Source of the DNA: Vibrio inusitatus
Lineage (GTDB): Bacteria > Pseudomonadota > Gammaproteobacteria > Enterobacterales > Vibrionaceae
Length of the DNA: 64,000 bases
Direction of reading: 5' to 3'
NCBI GenBank assembly: GCA_024346935.1
Contig: AP024879.1
Span: forward strand, 434,001-498,000
Part shown: piece after piece, positions 52,420 to 61,633 of the stretch
Layout of the letters: each line of letters starts with the position of its first letter
Position numbering within the stretch: position 1 is the first letter of the stretch
Notes under the pieces: generated by a model
Told to the model about the DNA's origin: nothing
What the model saw: only the letters and a program-made list of their open reading frames with translations
The model's database searches: none
Position numbers and translations under genes: made by a program

Positions 52420-53948
52420 TGAAAAAAAATCTAATACTTGTTATCACTTTTGGTTTATTCGCTTGGCTATTCTTGGGTTATCAAGCCGTAGATAAAGATA
52501 ACACCTTGGTTATTGGTGGCCCGTTTGAATTTACTAGCCAAGATCTTTCAAAAGATGGATACATATACACAAGAATGCAGGTTGCCGAATCCTTGTTTGA
52601 GGTTCAGAGTAACGGAAATATTGAGTCAAAGTTAGCTAGCTCATATGAGGTAAGTGAAGATGGACTTAAATGGCAATTCCATGTTCGTAATGGGGTTAGA
52701 TTTCATGATGGTGATCTACTGACTGCAGAGAGCGTTGTGCTTTCTCTATCTCATGCCTTACAAAAGCCTGGGGTTCTAAATCAAATCCCTCTAAAGAAGC
52801 TCTATGTTGAAGGCGACGTTACTGTCATTGAATTGGCAGAACCATATCGACCATTACTTGCAATACTTTCTCATTTCTCAACCGCTATTTTGGCGCCTGA
52901 TTCATTCGATAGTGAAGGACAGGTTGTAGATATACAAGGTACAGGTCCTTACAGAGCATCAGTTATTGCGCCTCCTCATAAGTTAAATGTAACAAGGTTT
53001 GATGACTATTGGGGGGATAAGCCTTCCATAGAAGAGGTGCATTATTTAACGGGTCACAGAGCCGAAAGCCGCGCTTTACAAGCCCAAAGTGGACAGGCAG
53101 ATCTTATCTATACTCTAGACCCTGCCAGTATCGATTTGCTCAATAGCTCGGAAAACTTAACTGTTCACAGTCTATCAATACCTAGAACCGTGCTTCTAAA
53201 GCTCAATAATGAACACCGCTTTTTAAACAGTGAACATACACGTCAAGCACTAAGCCTTGCACTGGATAGACATGGTATTTCTGAACATATTGTTCGTGTA
53301 GAGAACTCGGAAGCCAATCAATTGTTTCCGCCTTCATTATCGGATTGGCACCTTGTTAATGCCGAAGGAGCAACGCGAAATCTACCAAAAGCTCAAGAAC
53401 TGCTGAAATCGCAAGGATGGGAGCTTAACCAGGAGAATTTGTTGCAAAGGAATGATGAAGTATTCGAGTTGACCTTAGTGACCTACGCGGATCGACCTGA
53501 ACTTACGGTGATCGCGACCGCTATACAAGCTCAATTGAAAGAGCTAGGTGTTGCTATAGACGTCAGCGTCGACAACTCGAGTGCAATCCCAGCAAAACAT
53601 CAAGACGGTACCTTGGAGCTTGCGTTAATCGCACGTAATTTTGGAACCATCTCAGATCCTTTAGCCATTCTACTGGATGACACAAAGCATCATATTGGAA
53701 GTGACTGGGGCCCGATGAATTGGTCTTCTCAAGAGTTGAACAGAATACTGAATGACATGGTGCTTAGCCAAGATGATTCTTACAGGGAGTTAGCTCAGCA
53801 AGCATCCGTCATTTTAGCGAAAGAGATGCCTTTAATTCCGGTTGTTTATTATACGCAGCAGGTATCGGTAAATAATCGAGTTCAAAACTTCCAGTTTGAC
53901 CCATTCGAGAACAATTATCGCGTATCGGAGATGTACTTTGCTCAGTAG
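52419..53948 (+). CDS. ABC importer substrate-binding protein, family 5 (Opp/Nik type)
   Basis: A 509-residue extracytoplasmic binding protein of the DppA/OppA/NikA family. An N-terminal hydrophobic anchor (about 6-22) has no lipobox. The body starts NTLVIGGPFEF and contains the family stretch ASSYEVSEDGLKWQFHVRNG followed by VRFHDG. NikA-type proteins bind nickel chelates, and DppA-type proteins bind peptides. The gene overlaps HupE by one base and the first permease by 11 nt. The nickel option is favoured by the HupE neighbours, but peptide or opine ligands are also possible. Confidence 0.88.
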   Translation: MKKNLILVITFGLFAWLFLGYQAVDKDNTLVIGGPFEFTSQDLSKDGYIYTRMQVAESLFEVQSNGNIESKLASSYEVSEDGLKWQFHVRNGVRFHDGDLLTAESVVLSLSHALQKPGVLNQIPLKKLYVEGDVTVIELAEPYRPLLAILSHFSTAILAPDSFDSEGQVVDIQGTGPYRASVIAPPHKLNVTRFDDYWGDKPSIEEVHYLTGHRAESRALQAQSGQADLIYTLDPASIDLLNSSENLTVHSLSIPRTVLLKLNNEHRFLNSEHTRQALSLALDRHGISEHIVRVENSEANQLFPPSLSDWHLVNAEGATRNLPKAQELLKSQGWELNQENLLQRNDEVFELTLVTYADRPELTVIATAIQAQLKELGVAIDVSVDNSSAIPAKHQDGTLELALIARNFGTISDPLAILLDDTKHHIGSDWGPMNWSSQELNRILNDMVLSQDDSYRELAQQASVILAKEMPLIPVVYYTQQVSVNNRVQNFQFDPFENNYRVSEMYFAQ

Positions 53949-54885
53949 AATTCTTTATAGACGTCTGGCGCAGGCAGGCTTTGTGGCTTGGGCCGTGGGT
54001 ACGCTGACATTTATTATGATGCGTCTGTTACCTGGCGATTTCGCCTATCGTATTGCCGCAGCAAGATATGGCTACGATTATGTCAATCAGGCGGCTGCAG
54101 ATGCCGTTCGTGCAGAGCTAGGCCTAGATAGAACTGCCTTTGTGCAATATTTTGAATGGCTAGTGAACCTAGTTCAATTCAATCTTGGTGATTCGTTAGT
54201 GAGTGGAAACCCTGTTACCCAAGAACTCTATCATCAATTAGGTCACTCGGTGCAACTAGCGATATTTGCCACATTTCTTTCGCTCGTTATTGCTGTACCT
54301 GTTGGAGTGTACGCAGGCAAAAAAGCAGGGTACATGGGAGACAGGATCTCTCTGTTCTTTTCTATTTTATTAAGGTCACAGCCAGTTTTTGTTATTGGCC
54401 TTGTTTTGGTGTTGGTATTCGCGTTGAAATTAGGAATGTTGCCCGTAGCAGGCTTCGGCAGTAGCGAGTATTTGATCTTACCGGCACTGGCTCTAGCACT
54501 TTCTATGGCCGCTATGTCTAGTCGTATCATCCGAAACTCGACTCAAGACGTGTTGAACTCGTCTTACTACCAATTTGCAAGATTTAAAGGTCTTAATGCT
54601 AAGCAAGCATTCGAATATCATGCCCAACCTAATATTGCGCTTCCTGTTATTGCATTTATAGGAATACAGTCGGTCGCGCTTATAGAGGGCATCGTTATGA
54701 TTGAATCTCTTTTCTCATGGCCTGGTATTGGTCACGCACTGGCCCATGCCATCTTTGGTAGAGATATTCCGATGATACAGGGAGCTGCTTTAGTCATGGG
54801 ATTAATGTTTGTTTGGGTAAATACCTTGGTAGATTGTTTGGCCTACCTGCTTGATCCAAGACAGAGAGAGGAGGCTTACGCATGA
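53938..54885 (+). CDS. ABC importer permease 1 (DppB/NikB type)
   Basis: A 315-residue permease with six helices. The start is placed at TTG 53938 because GGAG lies 7 nt upstream within the end of the SBP gene, giving MLSRILYRRLAQAGFVAW, a normal DppB-type N-terminus. The cytoplasmic EAA-like loop is YQFARFKGLNAKQAFEYHA. TLTFIMMRLLPGD is a further family mark. It overlaps the next permease by four bases (ATGA). Confidence 0.9.
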   Translation: MLSRILYRRLAQAGFVAWAVGTLTFIMMRLLPGDFAYRIAAARYGYDYVNQAAADAVRAELGLDRTAFVQYFEWLVNLVQFNLGDSLVSGNPVTQELYHQLGHSVQLAIFATFLSLVIAVPVGVYAGKKAGYMGDRISLFFSILLRSQPVFVIGLVLVLVFALKLGMLPVAGFGSSEYLILPALALALSMAAMSSRIIRNSTQDVLNSSYYQFARFKGLNAKQAFEYHAQPNIALPVIAFIGIQSVALIEGIVMIESLFSWPGIGHALAHAIFGRDIPMIQGAALVMGLMFVWVNTLVDCLAYLLDPRQREEAYA

Positions 54886-55670
54886 GGTATTTAAATAACA
54901 TGCAGAAGCTAGGTGTAGCACTAGTGACCATATTGATTTCTTTAGTGGTAATCGAGGCTCTGTTTTGGGGTAATGACCCTGCTATACAAAATCTTCAACA
55001 TGTATTTTCTGGACCGAGCATTGCTAATCCCTTGGGCACAGATCAATTTGGTAGGTGTAATCTCGCTAGGCTGTCTAGCGCCTTGCAGACTTCGCTATTT
55101 ATGGTGTTGATCGCAGTAATTACCTCATCAGTTTTAGGTGTTGCTTTAGGGGTGTTGGCGGGTTGGAAACAAGGTTGGATAGACAGACTTTTATCCTCTC
55201 TGGTTAATGTGGTTTTAGCTCTTCCTGGCCTGATTCTGATTTTGTTGTTCGGAGCGCTAGTACCTGGATCATATTTCATCCTTTACGTGGCTATTTCCCT
55301 AGTTTTGTGGGTTGAGTACTTTCGTGTGATACGTGCTAAGACTATGGCTCTGATACAACTTCCAGAAATACAGGCTGCAGAACTATTTGGGTTCGGACCG
55401 TGGCTCATTTTTAAACGCCATTTATGGCCTTCTTTTAGAAAAGATGTATTCACTCTAGCTTGCTTTGGTGCGGGAACATCGGTACTAGCGTTAGCATCGG
55501 TCGGTTTTGTATATGTTGGTTTGAGGCCACCACACGCAGAGCTTGGTCTCATGATGGTTGAGCTTTTTCCTTACTACAGTGATGCCCCATGGGTTTTATT
55601 GCAACCACTGATTGCTGTGGTGCTAATGGTATTGGGCTTTCATCTGATAGCAGGAGAAAAAAGTGAATAA
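54882..55670 (+). CDS. ABC importer permease 2 (DppC/NikC type)
   Basis: A 262-residue permease with five or six helices. The opening motif HPLGTDQFGRCN-like segment (ANPLGTDQFGRC) is diagnostic of the DppC/NikC family. The EAA-like loop reads LPEIQAAELFGFGPWLIFKR. It overlaps permease 1 by ATGA and the ATPase gene by 8 nt. Pairs with permease 1 to form the channel. Confidence 0.9.
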   Translation: MRYLNNMQKLGVALVTILISLVVIEALFWGNDPAIQNLQHVFSGPSIANPLGTDQFGRCNLARLSSALQTSLFMVLIAVITSSVLGVALGVLAGWKQGWIDRLLSSLVNVVLALPGLILILLFGALVPGSYFILYVAISLVLWVEYFRVIRAKTMALIQLPEIQAAELFGFGPWLIFKRHLWPSFRKDVFTLACFGAGTSVLALASVGFVYVGLRPPHAELGLMMVELFPYYSDAPWVLLQPLIAVVLMVLGFHLIAGEKSE

Positions 55671-57096
55671 AGTAATCGAAGTACAAAAACTTTCAATTTC
55701 GTCATCGCAGGGCTGCATAGTAGAGGAGCTGAGTTTAAGTTTAGAGTGGGGAAAGCCAGTCACCATCCTTGGAGAAACCGGTTCAGGAAAAAGTTTGCTA
55801 GCGCAAGCAATCATGGGTGCATTGCCTAGGGGGCTTGAAGCGAAGGGCGAAATTCGCCTTTTGGGTAAGACAGTAGAGTGTAAAGCCGACATTGAAGAAT
55901 TGTGGGGAAGAGAGGTTGCCATGCTACCTCAAGAGCCTTGGCTTTCATTAGACCCTATCATGCCAGCCAGTAAACAGATTTCCTTGGTGAAGCGTCTAGT
56001 CAGTTTATTAAACAAGCCAAAGTCAGAATCCATAGCTATCGATTCATTGGCTAGATTTGGTCTAGAGGGCTCTGAAGGTAAGGTTCCGAGTCAACTCTCA
56101 GGCGGGATGGCACAAAGATTGGCTTATTTATGTGCTACGTCCGCTGGTGGCAGAGTACTTATTGCCGATGAGCCAACTAAAGGGTTGGATAGCAGTCGAA
56201 AACAGCAGCTTATTCAACTGCTCAAAGAGCACAGTAACAAGGGAGCACTGCTCACCATTACTCACGATGTAGAGGTCGCAAAAGCCTTAGGCGGTGAGAT
56301 TCTAGTGATGAAACAAGGGAAGGTCCTTGAAACAGGATGTTGCGAATCGGTATTGAACGCCCCTAAATCTGAATATGCCCGCTCGCTTATATCTGCTCGT
56401 AATCTTGATCATCAGCGTGGAGACCTATTACCAAATCACAAGGTGCTGCTTGAATTAAAAGGAGTAGAAAAGTCTCGAGGTGGCAAAACGTTATTTTCTA
56501 ATGTTGATTTGAGTCTAAGAGAAGGAGAGGTGCTTGGTTTAGTTGGTGACAGTGGCGCAGGTAAATCTTCCTTAGCTGACGTAGTACTTGGGCTTGTGCA
56601 GAGTGACAAAGGTAGTGTTGTTCATCATCAAGTTTTAACACGTCCTAAAATGCTAAAGCTCTATCAAGACCCGCCAGCGTCATTTTGTCAAAGCATAACG
56701 TTGGCTAAAAATCTAGAAGATCTTTGTAAACTGCATCAATTAGACCGTAAAGATATTCCGCGATTGATGAGTGAACTTAGCTTGAATTCTGAACTCCTGA
56801 ACAGAAAGCCAGACTCTATTTCTGGCGGAGAGCTTCAGAGGTTCGCGATTTTGCGAGTATTATTGATGAAACCCAAGGTTTTGGTCGCTGATGAGCCTAC
56901 CTCAAGGCTCGATCCAATTGTTGCGGGGTCTACTATCCAGTTACTACTAGAGCAAACCTCTCGAATTAATTGTGCAGTGGTGTTTATTAGCCATGACTTG
57001 GAATTGGTCAAACAGGTGAGTCATAAGGTTGTTAAAATCTCAGACTATGTAGCAAATCATAGCAGCGAGCTCAGCTCACCTCTAGTGACAGTTTGA
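55663..57096 (+). CDS. Fused double ABC ATPase (DppD-DppF / NikD-NikE type)
   Basis: A 477-residue protein of two ABC domains. Domain 1 has Walker A GETGSGKS, signature LSGGMAQR and Walker B LIADEPTKG. Domain 2 has GDSGAGKS, ISGGELQRF and LVADEPTSRLD. Opp-type importers usually use two separate ATPases; here both lie in one chain. The start is GTG at 55663, 6 nt after AGGAG and overlapping the permease stop. It should energise the two permeases. Confidence 0.92.
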   Translation: MNKVIEVQKLSISSSQGCIVEELSLSLEWGKPVTILGETGSGKSLLAQAIMGALPRGLEAKGEIRLLGKTVECKADIEELWGREVAMLPQEPWLSLDPIMPASKQISLVKRLVSLLNKPKSESIAIDSLARFGLEGSEGKVPSQLSGGMAQRLAYLCATSAGGRVLIADEPTKGLDSSRKQQLIQLLKEHSNKGALLTITHDVEVAKALGGEILVMKQGKVLETGCCESVLNAPKSEYARSLISARNLDHQRGDLLPNHKVLLELKGVEKSRGGKTLFSNVDLSLREGEVLGLVGDSGAGKSSLADVVLGLVQSDKGSVVHHQVLTRPKMLKLYQDPPASFCQSITLAKNLEDLCKLHQLDRKDIPRLMSELSLNSELLNRKPDSISGGELQRFAILRVLLMKPKVLVADEPTSRLDPIVAGSTIQLLLEQTSRINCAVVFISHDLELVKQVSHKVVKISDYVANHSSELSSPLVTV

Positions 57097-57117
57097 TCAA
57101 GGAAGGGAGTTACATTT

Positions 57118-58026
57118 ATGTATCGCAGCGACAAGCTAGCAAAGCGCACATTACCACCGCTTAACTCCTTGCGTGCATTTGAGGCAGCCGCTCGTCACCT
57201 AAGCGTATCCAAAGCCGCAAATGAGCTTAATGTAAGCCGAGGAGCAGTAAGTCAACAAATCAAACTGTTGGAGCGCCACTTAAACCAGTCTTTGTTTCTT
57301 AGGCAAGGCTCACAAATTGAATTGACAGAGCCGGCGCTACATTTTCTTACTTTGCTCACTGCGACTTTCGACAATCTACAAATGGGGACTCAAGGTTTAT
57401 TTGGACAGAACGTACAGCAGGCGTTAACGGTGCGCATTTCGCAGTCTTTTTGCTGTGCATGGCTTTTAACTCGCTTAGCCGACTTTCAGAGACAAAATCC
57501 AAACTTGAATATCAAGTTTTATTCTACGGTCAATCTTTATCCTTCTGCTGAACAATCCTGTGATATAGAAATCATAAATGGATATGGTAACTGGCATAAC
57601 AAAGAAGCAGAAAGGCTAACAAACAACGAAGAATGGGTGGTAGTCGCCAGTCCATGCTTTATTAAGCGTTTTGATTTTACACAGGCGGTAGAGACCATTT
57701 CAGGTTATCCGAAGATTTCAACCATGGGGTATAGTGAGGGATGGCGAGATTGGTTTAATGTTCATTCTCAAGGAATGCCCTATACCGAGCCTGTATTAGA
57801 GTTTGATAGCACACAGTTATCCATGGAGGCAGCTAGCCAAGGATTGGGTATGTTGTTAGCGAAGAAGATATTGGTTGAAGATTCAATCAAAGCTGGTGAT
57901 TTGGTCATCGCACACGAAAACACTTTTAGCAGCCAAAGTCATCATTACATCATCGTGAATAAGAACAGAGAAAACCAGTATCAGGTGAATCAATTTAAGC
58001 AGTGGCTGTTAGAAAGTGTGGAATAG
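57118..58026 (+). CDS. LysR-family regulator, GcvA-like
   Basis: A 302-residue LysR-type regulator of the GcvA branch: LPPLNSLRAFEAAARHLSVS, KAANELNVSRGAVSQQIKLL and LFLRQGSQIELT at the N-terminus, and a LysR effector domain. It lies 21 nt after the ABC ATPase stop with GGAAGGGAG before it, so it is probably the last gene of the HupE-ABC operon and may control it. The effector is unknown. Confidence 0.9.
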   Translation: MYRSDKLAKRTLPPLNSLRAFEAAARHLSVSKAANELNVSRGAVSQQIKLLERHLNQSLFLRQGSQIELTEPALHFLTLLTATFDNLQMGTQGLFGQNVQQALTVRISQSFCCAWLLTRLADFQRQNPNLNIKFYSTVNLYPSAEQSCDIEIINGYGNWHNKEAERLTNNEEWVVVASPCFIKRFDFTQAVETISGYPKISTMGYSEGWRDWFNVHSQGMPYTEPVLEFDSTQLSMEAASQGLGMLLAKKILVEDSIKAGDLVIAHENTFSSQSHHYIIVNKNRENQYQVNQFKQWLLESVE

Positions 58027-58375
58027 ATTGATGTATATACGTTAGCCACCATCTAAATACAATTCTGATGAAATATTAGATCAGCCTGATTTCAGATAAT
58101 TCATACTGATAGAACGTTACACAGTGGCTACTGTTATATTGAAGTGAGAGAGAATAGTAGTGAAAATGTAAGAATTTATTTGTGATCTTAATGGCAATAT
58201 CTCCGAATTTAGCAACAAAGTTATAATGGTTTCAATGAATGTATTAATATGTATTATTCATTTTCGATATGAATAATGTGTCAAATTGAATTTGCAAGTA
58301 GATAATTACTGATAGATATGTGTAAGATGAAAAGGTAAAAACATTATTAACATTACTGTAAATTAGGATTATTTA
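58027..58375. other. AT-rich 349-nt spacer
   Basis: No gene or RNA is seen here. It contains a perfect 9-bp hairpin, ATTATTCAT (58253-58261) / ATGAATAAT (58269-58277), without a U-tract. A third AATGAAT copy lies at 58234-58240. These repeats may be regulator sites for the orphan gene at 58376. Confidence 0.5.
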
Positions 58376-59605
58376 ATGAAGTGTTACATTTATCTATCTT
58401 GTGTGCTTTTTTCTTCTGTGGTTAGTGCCGATACAATATCAATAATAAATAAATCTGAATCATTGATATATGGTGCGTTCCAATCAAAAATAATGACAGG
58501 GGTCGCGGCAGATTCTGTAAATGGTTATATAAAAGATGGGAAAGATCATGTTTACTTTGAAAGTGATGGGTTCTTTAGTCATGATTCAATTGATATAAAA
58601 GTTGGTGATGTAATCCCCAAAGTATCTATATTTAATCAGACTCTCAATCGATATGAGATTTGTGCTGAAAATTTAGTATTTGAAGGTGCATTAACATTTT
58701 CCTACGATGGGGAAGAGTGTCAAAGAGTTCATAATCAATTCGCACATTCGACGAGTGCGCCATTTGATATAACGACCTATGGTGGCTCTAGGGGTGGAGC
58801 TAGCTTGAGAGAAAGAATAATTTTACCAACCGTTGCAGAGTATAAAGGCATTAGAACTATGTATAACTTAACCCAAGAGCATAGTGGTTATGGTGGTGAA
58901 TATGCTAGATATACGGGAACATTTTTATTCAGATCTCCATGGGAAACAGAAACATTACAACATCGGGGATATATTAAGCAGGGAGAAGTAAATAAAGTAG
59001 ATTGGTATGCACCTTTGGGTGCAACAAAATACTTCTTTTATGACAATGAAAGCTTCGATTTAAAAGGCATTCCTGGCGGTGATGAAATAACAATTCAACA
59101 CTTTAATAAGAATGGGAATTATATGGCTTACCATCCGGAAACCGGAGAGTTAAATTACAATACCTTGACTTACAGTGATCTAAGAATAGAATTGTTTGAA
59201 CCTAAAGTAACTCTTATCGAGGGTGTAATCGGAACGACTGGCGAATGGAAAAGACCCGATTTTGATTATTTTACAAATGAAGACAATGGCCGAATTAAGG
59301 AAAATATACCATATACATCAATTCCGTTTACTGTAGATGAAAATGGATATTATGGTTTCAAAGTGATAAATAGAGGTCCATTAGGTGACTGGAAGATTGC
59401 GCAAAGTGTATTATACATATTTGATGGTGTGCCAAAAGAAAATGGACATTACAAAAACATGCTTGCAGAGAACTCTTTAGGTCACATTCCAGGAGTGTTC
59501 TTAGAGAAAGGGAAAGAGTATTATATTGTAAATAGCGATGCTTATGAGGCAACCTCTGATTCTTTTTATATTCATGTTGGCGGGCCACAATTGATTAATC
59601 ATTAA
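58376..59605 (+). CDS. AT-rich orphan secreted protein
   Basis: A 409-residue protein with a signal peptide (CVLFSSVVSA-DTISI). No known domain is recognised. It is rich in Tyr, Gly and Asn, with ISIINKSESLIYGAF at the mature start, four Cys, and beta-rich segments such as TYGGSRGGASLRERI and YEATSDSFYIHVGGP near the end. Codon choice is visibly more AT-rich than in neighbouring genes, and the upstream spacer is likewise AT-rich, so horizontal gain is possible. No strong ribosome binding site (AGGATT) lies before the ATG, though AGGA is present. It could be an adhesin-like or envelope-acting protein. Confidence 0.7.
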   Translation: MKCYIYLSCVLFSSVVSADTISIINKSESLIYGAFQSKIMTGVAADSVNGYIKDGKDHVYFESDGFFSHDSIDIKVGDVIPKVSIFNQTLNRYEICAENLVFEGALTFSYDGEECQRVHNQFAHSTSAPFDITTYGGSRGGASLRERIILPTVAEYKGIRTMYNLTQEHSGYGGEYARYTGTFLFRSPWETETLQHRGYIKQGEVNKVDWYAPLGATKYFFYDNESFDLKGIPGGDEITIQHFNKNGNYMAYHPETGELNYNTLTYSDLRIELFEPKVTLIEGVIGTTGEWKRPDFDYFTNEDNGRIKENIPYTSIPFTVDENGYYGFKVINRGPLGDWKIAQSVLYIFDGVPKENGHYKNMLAENSLGHIPGVFLEKGKEYYIVNSDAYEATSDSFYIHVGGPQLINH

Positions 59606-59715
59606 AATTACATAGCTATACGAAGTTATTAATTCAAGTGATTGAACATTTGCCCAAAAGATCGATCAAAAAACAAAAACTTAAATGATTGCGCAATGAA
59701 AAATGTGCGTATTCG

Positions 59716-59747
59716 AAAAAGGGTAGTGGTTCTACGATCCACTACCC
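59716..59747 (-). terminator. Intrinsic terminator of the second DUF4382-like gene
   Basis: GGGTAGTGG and CCACTACCC form a perfect 9-bp stem with a 9-nt loop. On the minus strand it is followed by TTTTT. It lies about 20 nt after the stop of the lipoprotein gene and may also stop the convergent orphan gene. Confidence 0.88.
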
Positions 59748-59766
59748 TTCGATTCAAGTTTATCTC

Positions 59767-60795
59767 CTAAACTTGTTCGTTGAAGTCAACCGTAATGGTA
59801 TTGTTTGGAACCACTTCGACCGGATTAGGATCAGAAATATCGTCTCCTTGGTAAATGCTAAATCCGTCAATAGACCCTTCTGTATCTTCACCTGCAGTAC
59901 ATGTGTATCCAAGTGAGTAGGTACCTTCACCTAAAAATCCAATCTCATATTCGTAGGTCACACCGTCTTCAGCTAGATTGACGTTAGCTGAGGTTGTAGG
60001 TGCTACTTGGGGATCTGTCGGTGCTGCAGCGAAACCCACCATGTTAGACCGGTCTACTTCACCAGAATAGACATAGACAGCATTTACCGCGGTAACCTCA
60101 CCATCAGTTATTGCATTATCACAGGCTGCTACCACGTCTGAGCTTACCGTGCCTTTTATGTGTCCGGCTTCAAGGTTATTGATTAACTGAATTGATGTTC
60201 TTTGTATCGTGTAATGGGTATTTTGACCTACAGGCTCTTTTAGACCACGTCTTAAATCAAATTCGGCAACAAAATCGTTATTACCAGCATTAATGGAAAA
60301 CGTTTTGTTGAAGTAAAGAACACCTGCGTTAGGTTCTTCACCAACACCTTGAGGGCACTTACCATCTCCCTGTACCTGTAAAGGAAAAGCATTACCTGTG
60401 TCTACATCATCACCAACGATGACATGAGATGAGTCGTAGTTTTGCTCTTCGGTACCATCAAGAACAAACAGGCATAGCTTGTAATCGCCCGCTGGCACTT
60501 CTTGATCTGTTACTAGCGGTGCAACATCACTTCCTTGGAAGTTGAGTAAATCAACACTAATGCTGTCTTCTTCATCTTGATTAAATTCGAACTCAATAGG
60601 TTCACCAGAGCCTACAGGCAGAAGTACCGCTCGCTTATAGAAGAGTGTTACCGATGCAACATCATCAATAGGTGCATCGGATACGCCAAGGCTAAATTGA
60701 CCTGTGGTTGAGGAACTACCATCACCATCTCCACCACAACCATAAAGCCCAATAGAAAGGGCTGTCGCCACTGCAGTGTATTTTAAAATTTTCAT
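59767..60795 (-). CDS. DUF4382-like lipoprotein, second paralogue
   Basis: A 342-residue predicted lipoprotein (GLYGC, Cys20). The DUF4382 pattern is clear from about residue 32: FSLGVSDAPIDDVASVTLFY, then LLNFQGSDVAPL and VPAGDYKLCLFVLDG. The rest (AGHIKGTVSS, AVYVYSG, LGYTCTAGE) matches the lipoprotein at 6230-7369 position by position. The start is placed at the third of three adjacent candidate codons (GTG-ATG-ATG), 7 nt after AAGGA. It has its own terminator. It is probably a calcium- or sugar-binding surface protein, but this is not shown. Confidence 0.85.
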   Translation of the reverse strand: MKILKYTAVATALSIGLYGCGGDGDGSSSTTGQFSLGVSDAPIDDVASVTLFYKRAVLLPVGSGEPIEFEFNQDEEDSISVDLLNFQGSDVAPLVTDQEVPAGDYKLCLFVLDGTEEQNYDSSHVIVGDDVDTGNAFPLQVQGDGKCPQGVGEEPNAGVLYFNKTFSINAGNNDFVAEFDLRRGLKEPVGQNTHYTIQRTSIQLINNLEAGHIKGTVSSDVVAACDNAITDGEVTAVNAVYVYSGEVDRSNMVGFAAAPTDPQVAPTTSANVNLAEDGVTYEYEIGFLGEGTYSLGYTCTAGEDTEGSIDGFSIYQGDDISDPNPVEVVPNNTITVDFNEQV

Positions 60796-60964
60796 CATCA
60801 CGTCCTTCTATACCTAACGTTTTTAATTGTAGATGTTGTTGCGCAGTTTAGATGTTGCATATTGAACTGTGTCATAAGAATGAAAGCGATTTGAAAAACA
60901 TCAACAACACGCGAATTAGTTAGCTAAACTATTCGAGGTGTTTGTTTTTAAAGGGAAGTATTTA

Positions 60965-61576
60965 ATGAAGTTGTATGAATCGGCGGCAACGCCTAGCTGT
61001 AGACGTGTATCAATTTTTCTTAATTTAATCGGTGCACAAGTAGATCGAGTATCGGTTGATTTAAAAGGTGGAGAAAACATTACCCCTGAGTTTCAAGCTA
61101 AGAGTGCCAGTGGCACCGTGCCATTATTAGAATTGGATGATGGCACTAATATTAGTGAGTCTGTGGCTATTTGTCGTTACTTTGATCATCAAGTACCTAA
61201 CAGCGCTAACTTATTCGGAGCACCTGGCCTGGAAAGTGCTCAAGTAGAAATGTGGCATCGCATTGTAGAGTTTCAAGGGTTAATCGCTGGGTTTCAGGCA
61301 TTTAGAAATATCACAGGGTTCTATTCTGATAGAGAGAACTGTGTGAGCGAATGGGGTGAGGAATCTAAAACAAGAGCTATCGCTTTCTTGGATAAATTAG
61401 ATGCGAGATTAAGTCATTCTGGTTTTTTAGCGGGTGATAACTTATCGGTGGCTGACATAACGGGCTTCCTATTTATTAATTTAATGAAAGGGGCGTTTAA
61501 GGTTGACATAGATGAGGGTTATTCACACATACATGTGTGGCATACAAAACTTGGCGCTATGCCTGAGTTCCAATAG
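60965..61576 (+). CDS. Glutathione S-transferase-like protein
   Basis: A 203-residue GST-fold protein. The N-terminal thioredoxin-like part starts MKLYESAATPSCRRVSIFL and holds TVPLLELDDGTNISES, the glutathione-binding loop. The alpha-helical C-domain follows with DNLSVADITGFLF. The start at ATG 60965 has AGGGA 8 nt upstream; an earlier GTG frame start is ignored. Class and substrate are not clear. It precedes the S4 gene by 57 nt in the same direction. Confidence 0.87.
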   Translation: MKLYESAATPSCRRVSIFLNLIGAQVDRVSVDLKGGENITPEFQAKSASGTVPLLELDDGTNISESVAICRYFDHQVPNSANLFGAPGLESAQVEMWHRIVEFQGLIAGFQAFRNITGFYSDRENCVSEWGEESKTRAIAFLDKLDARLSHSGFLAGDNLSVADITGFLFINLMKGAFKVDIDEGYSHIHVWHTKLGAMPEFQ

Positions 61577-61633
61577 CAGTTAGAATGGCGACCAGAGAAC
61601 GAGCTTCGCTCGAGAATAGAAGTTGGAAATACT

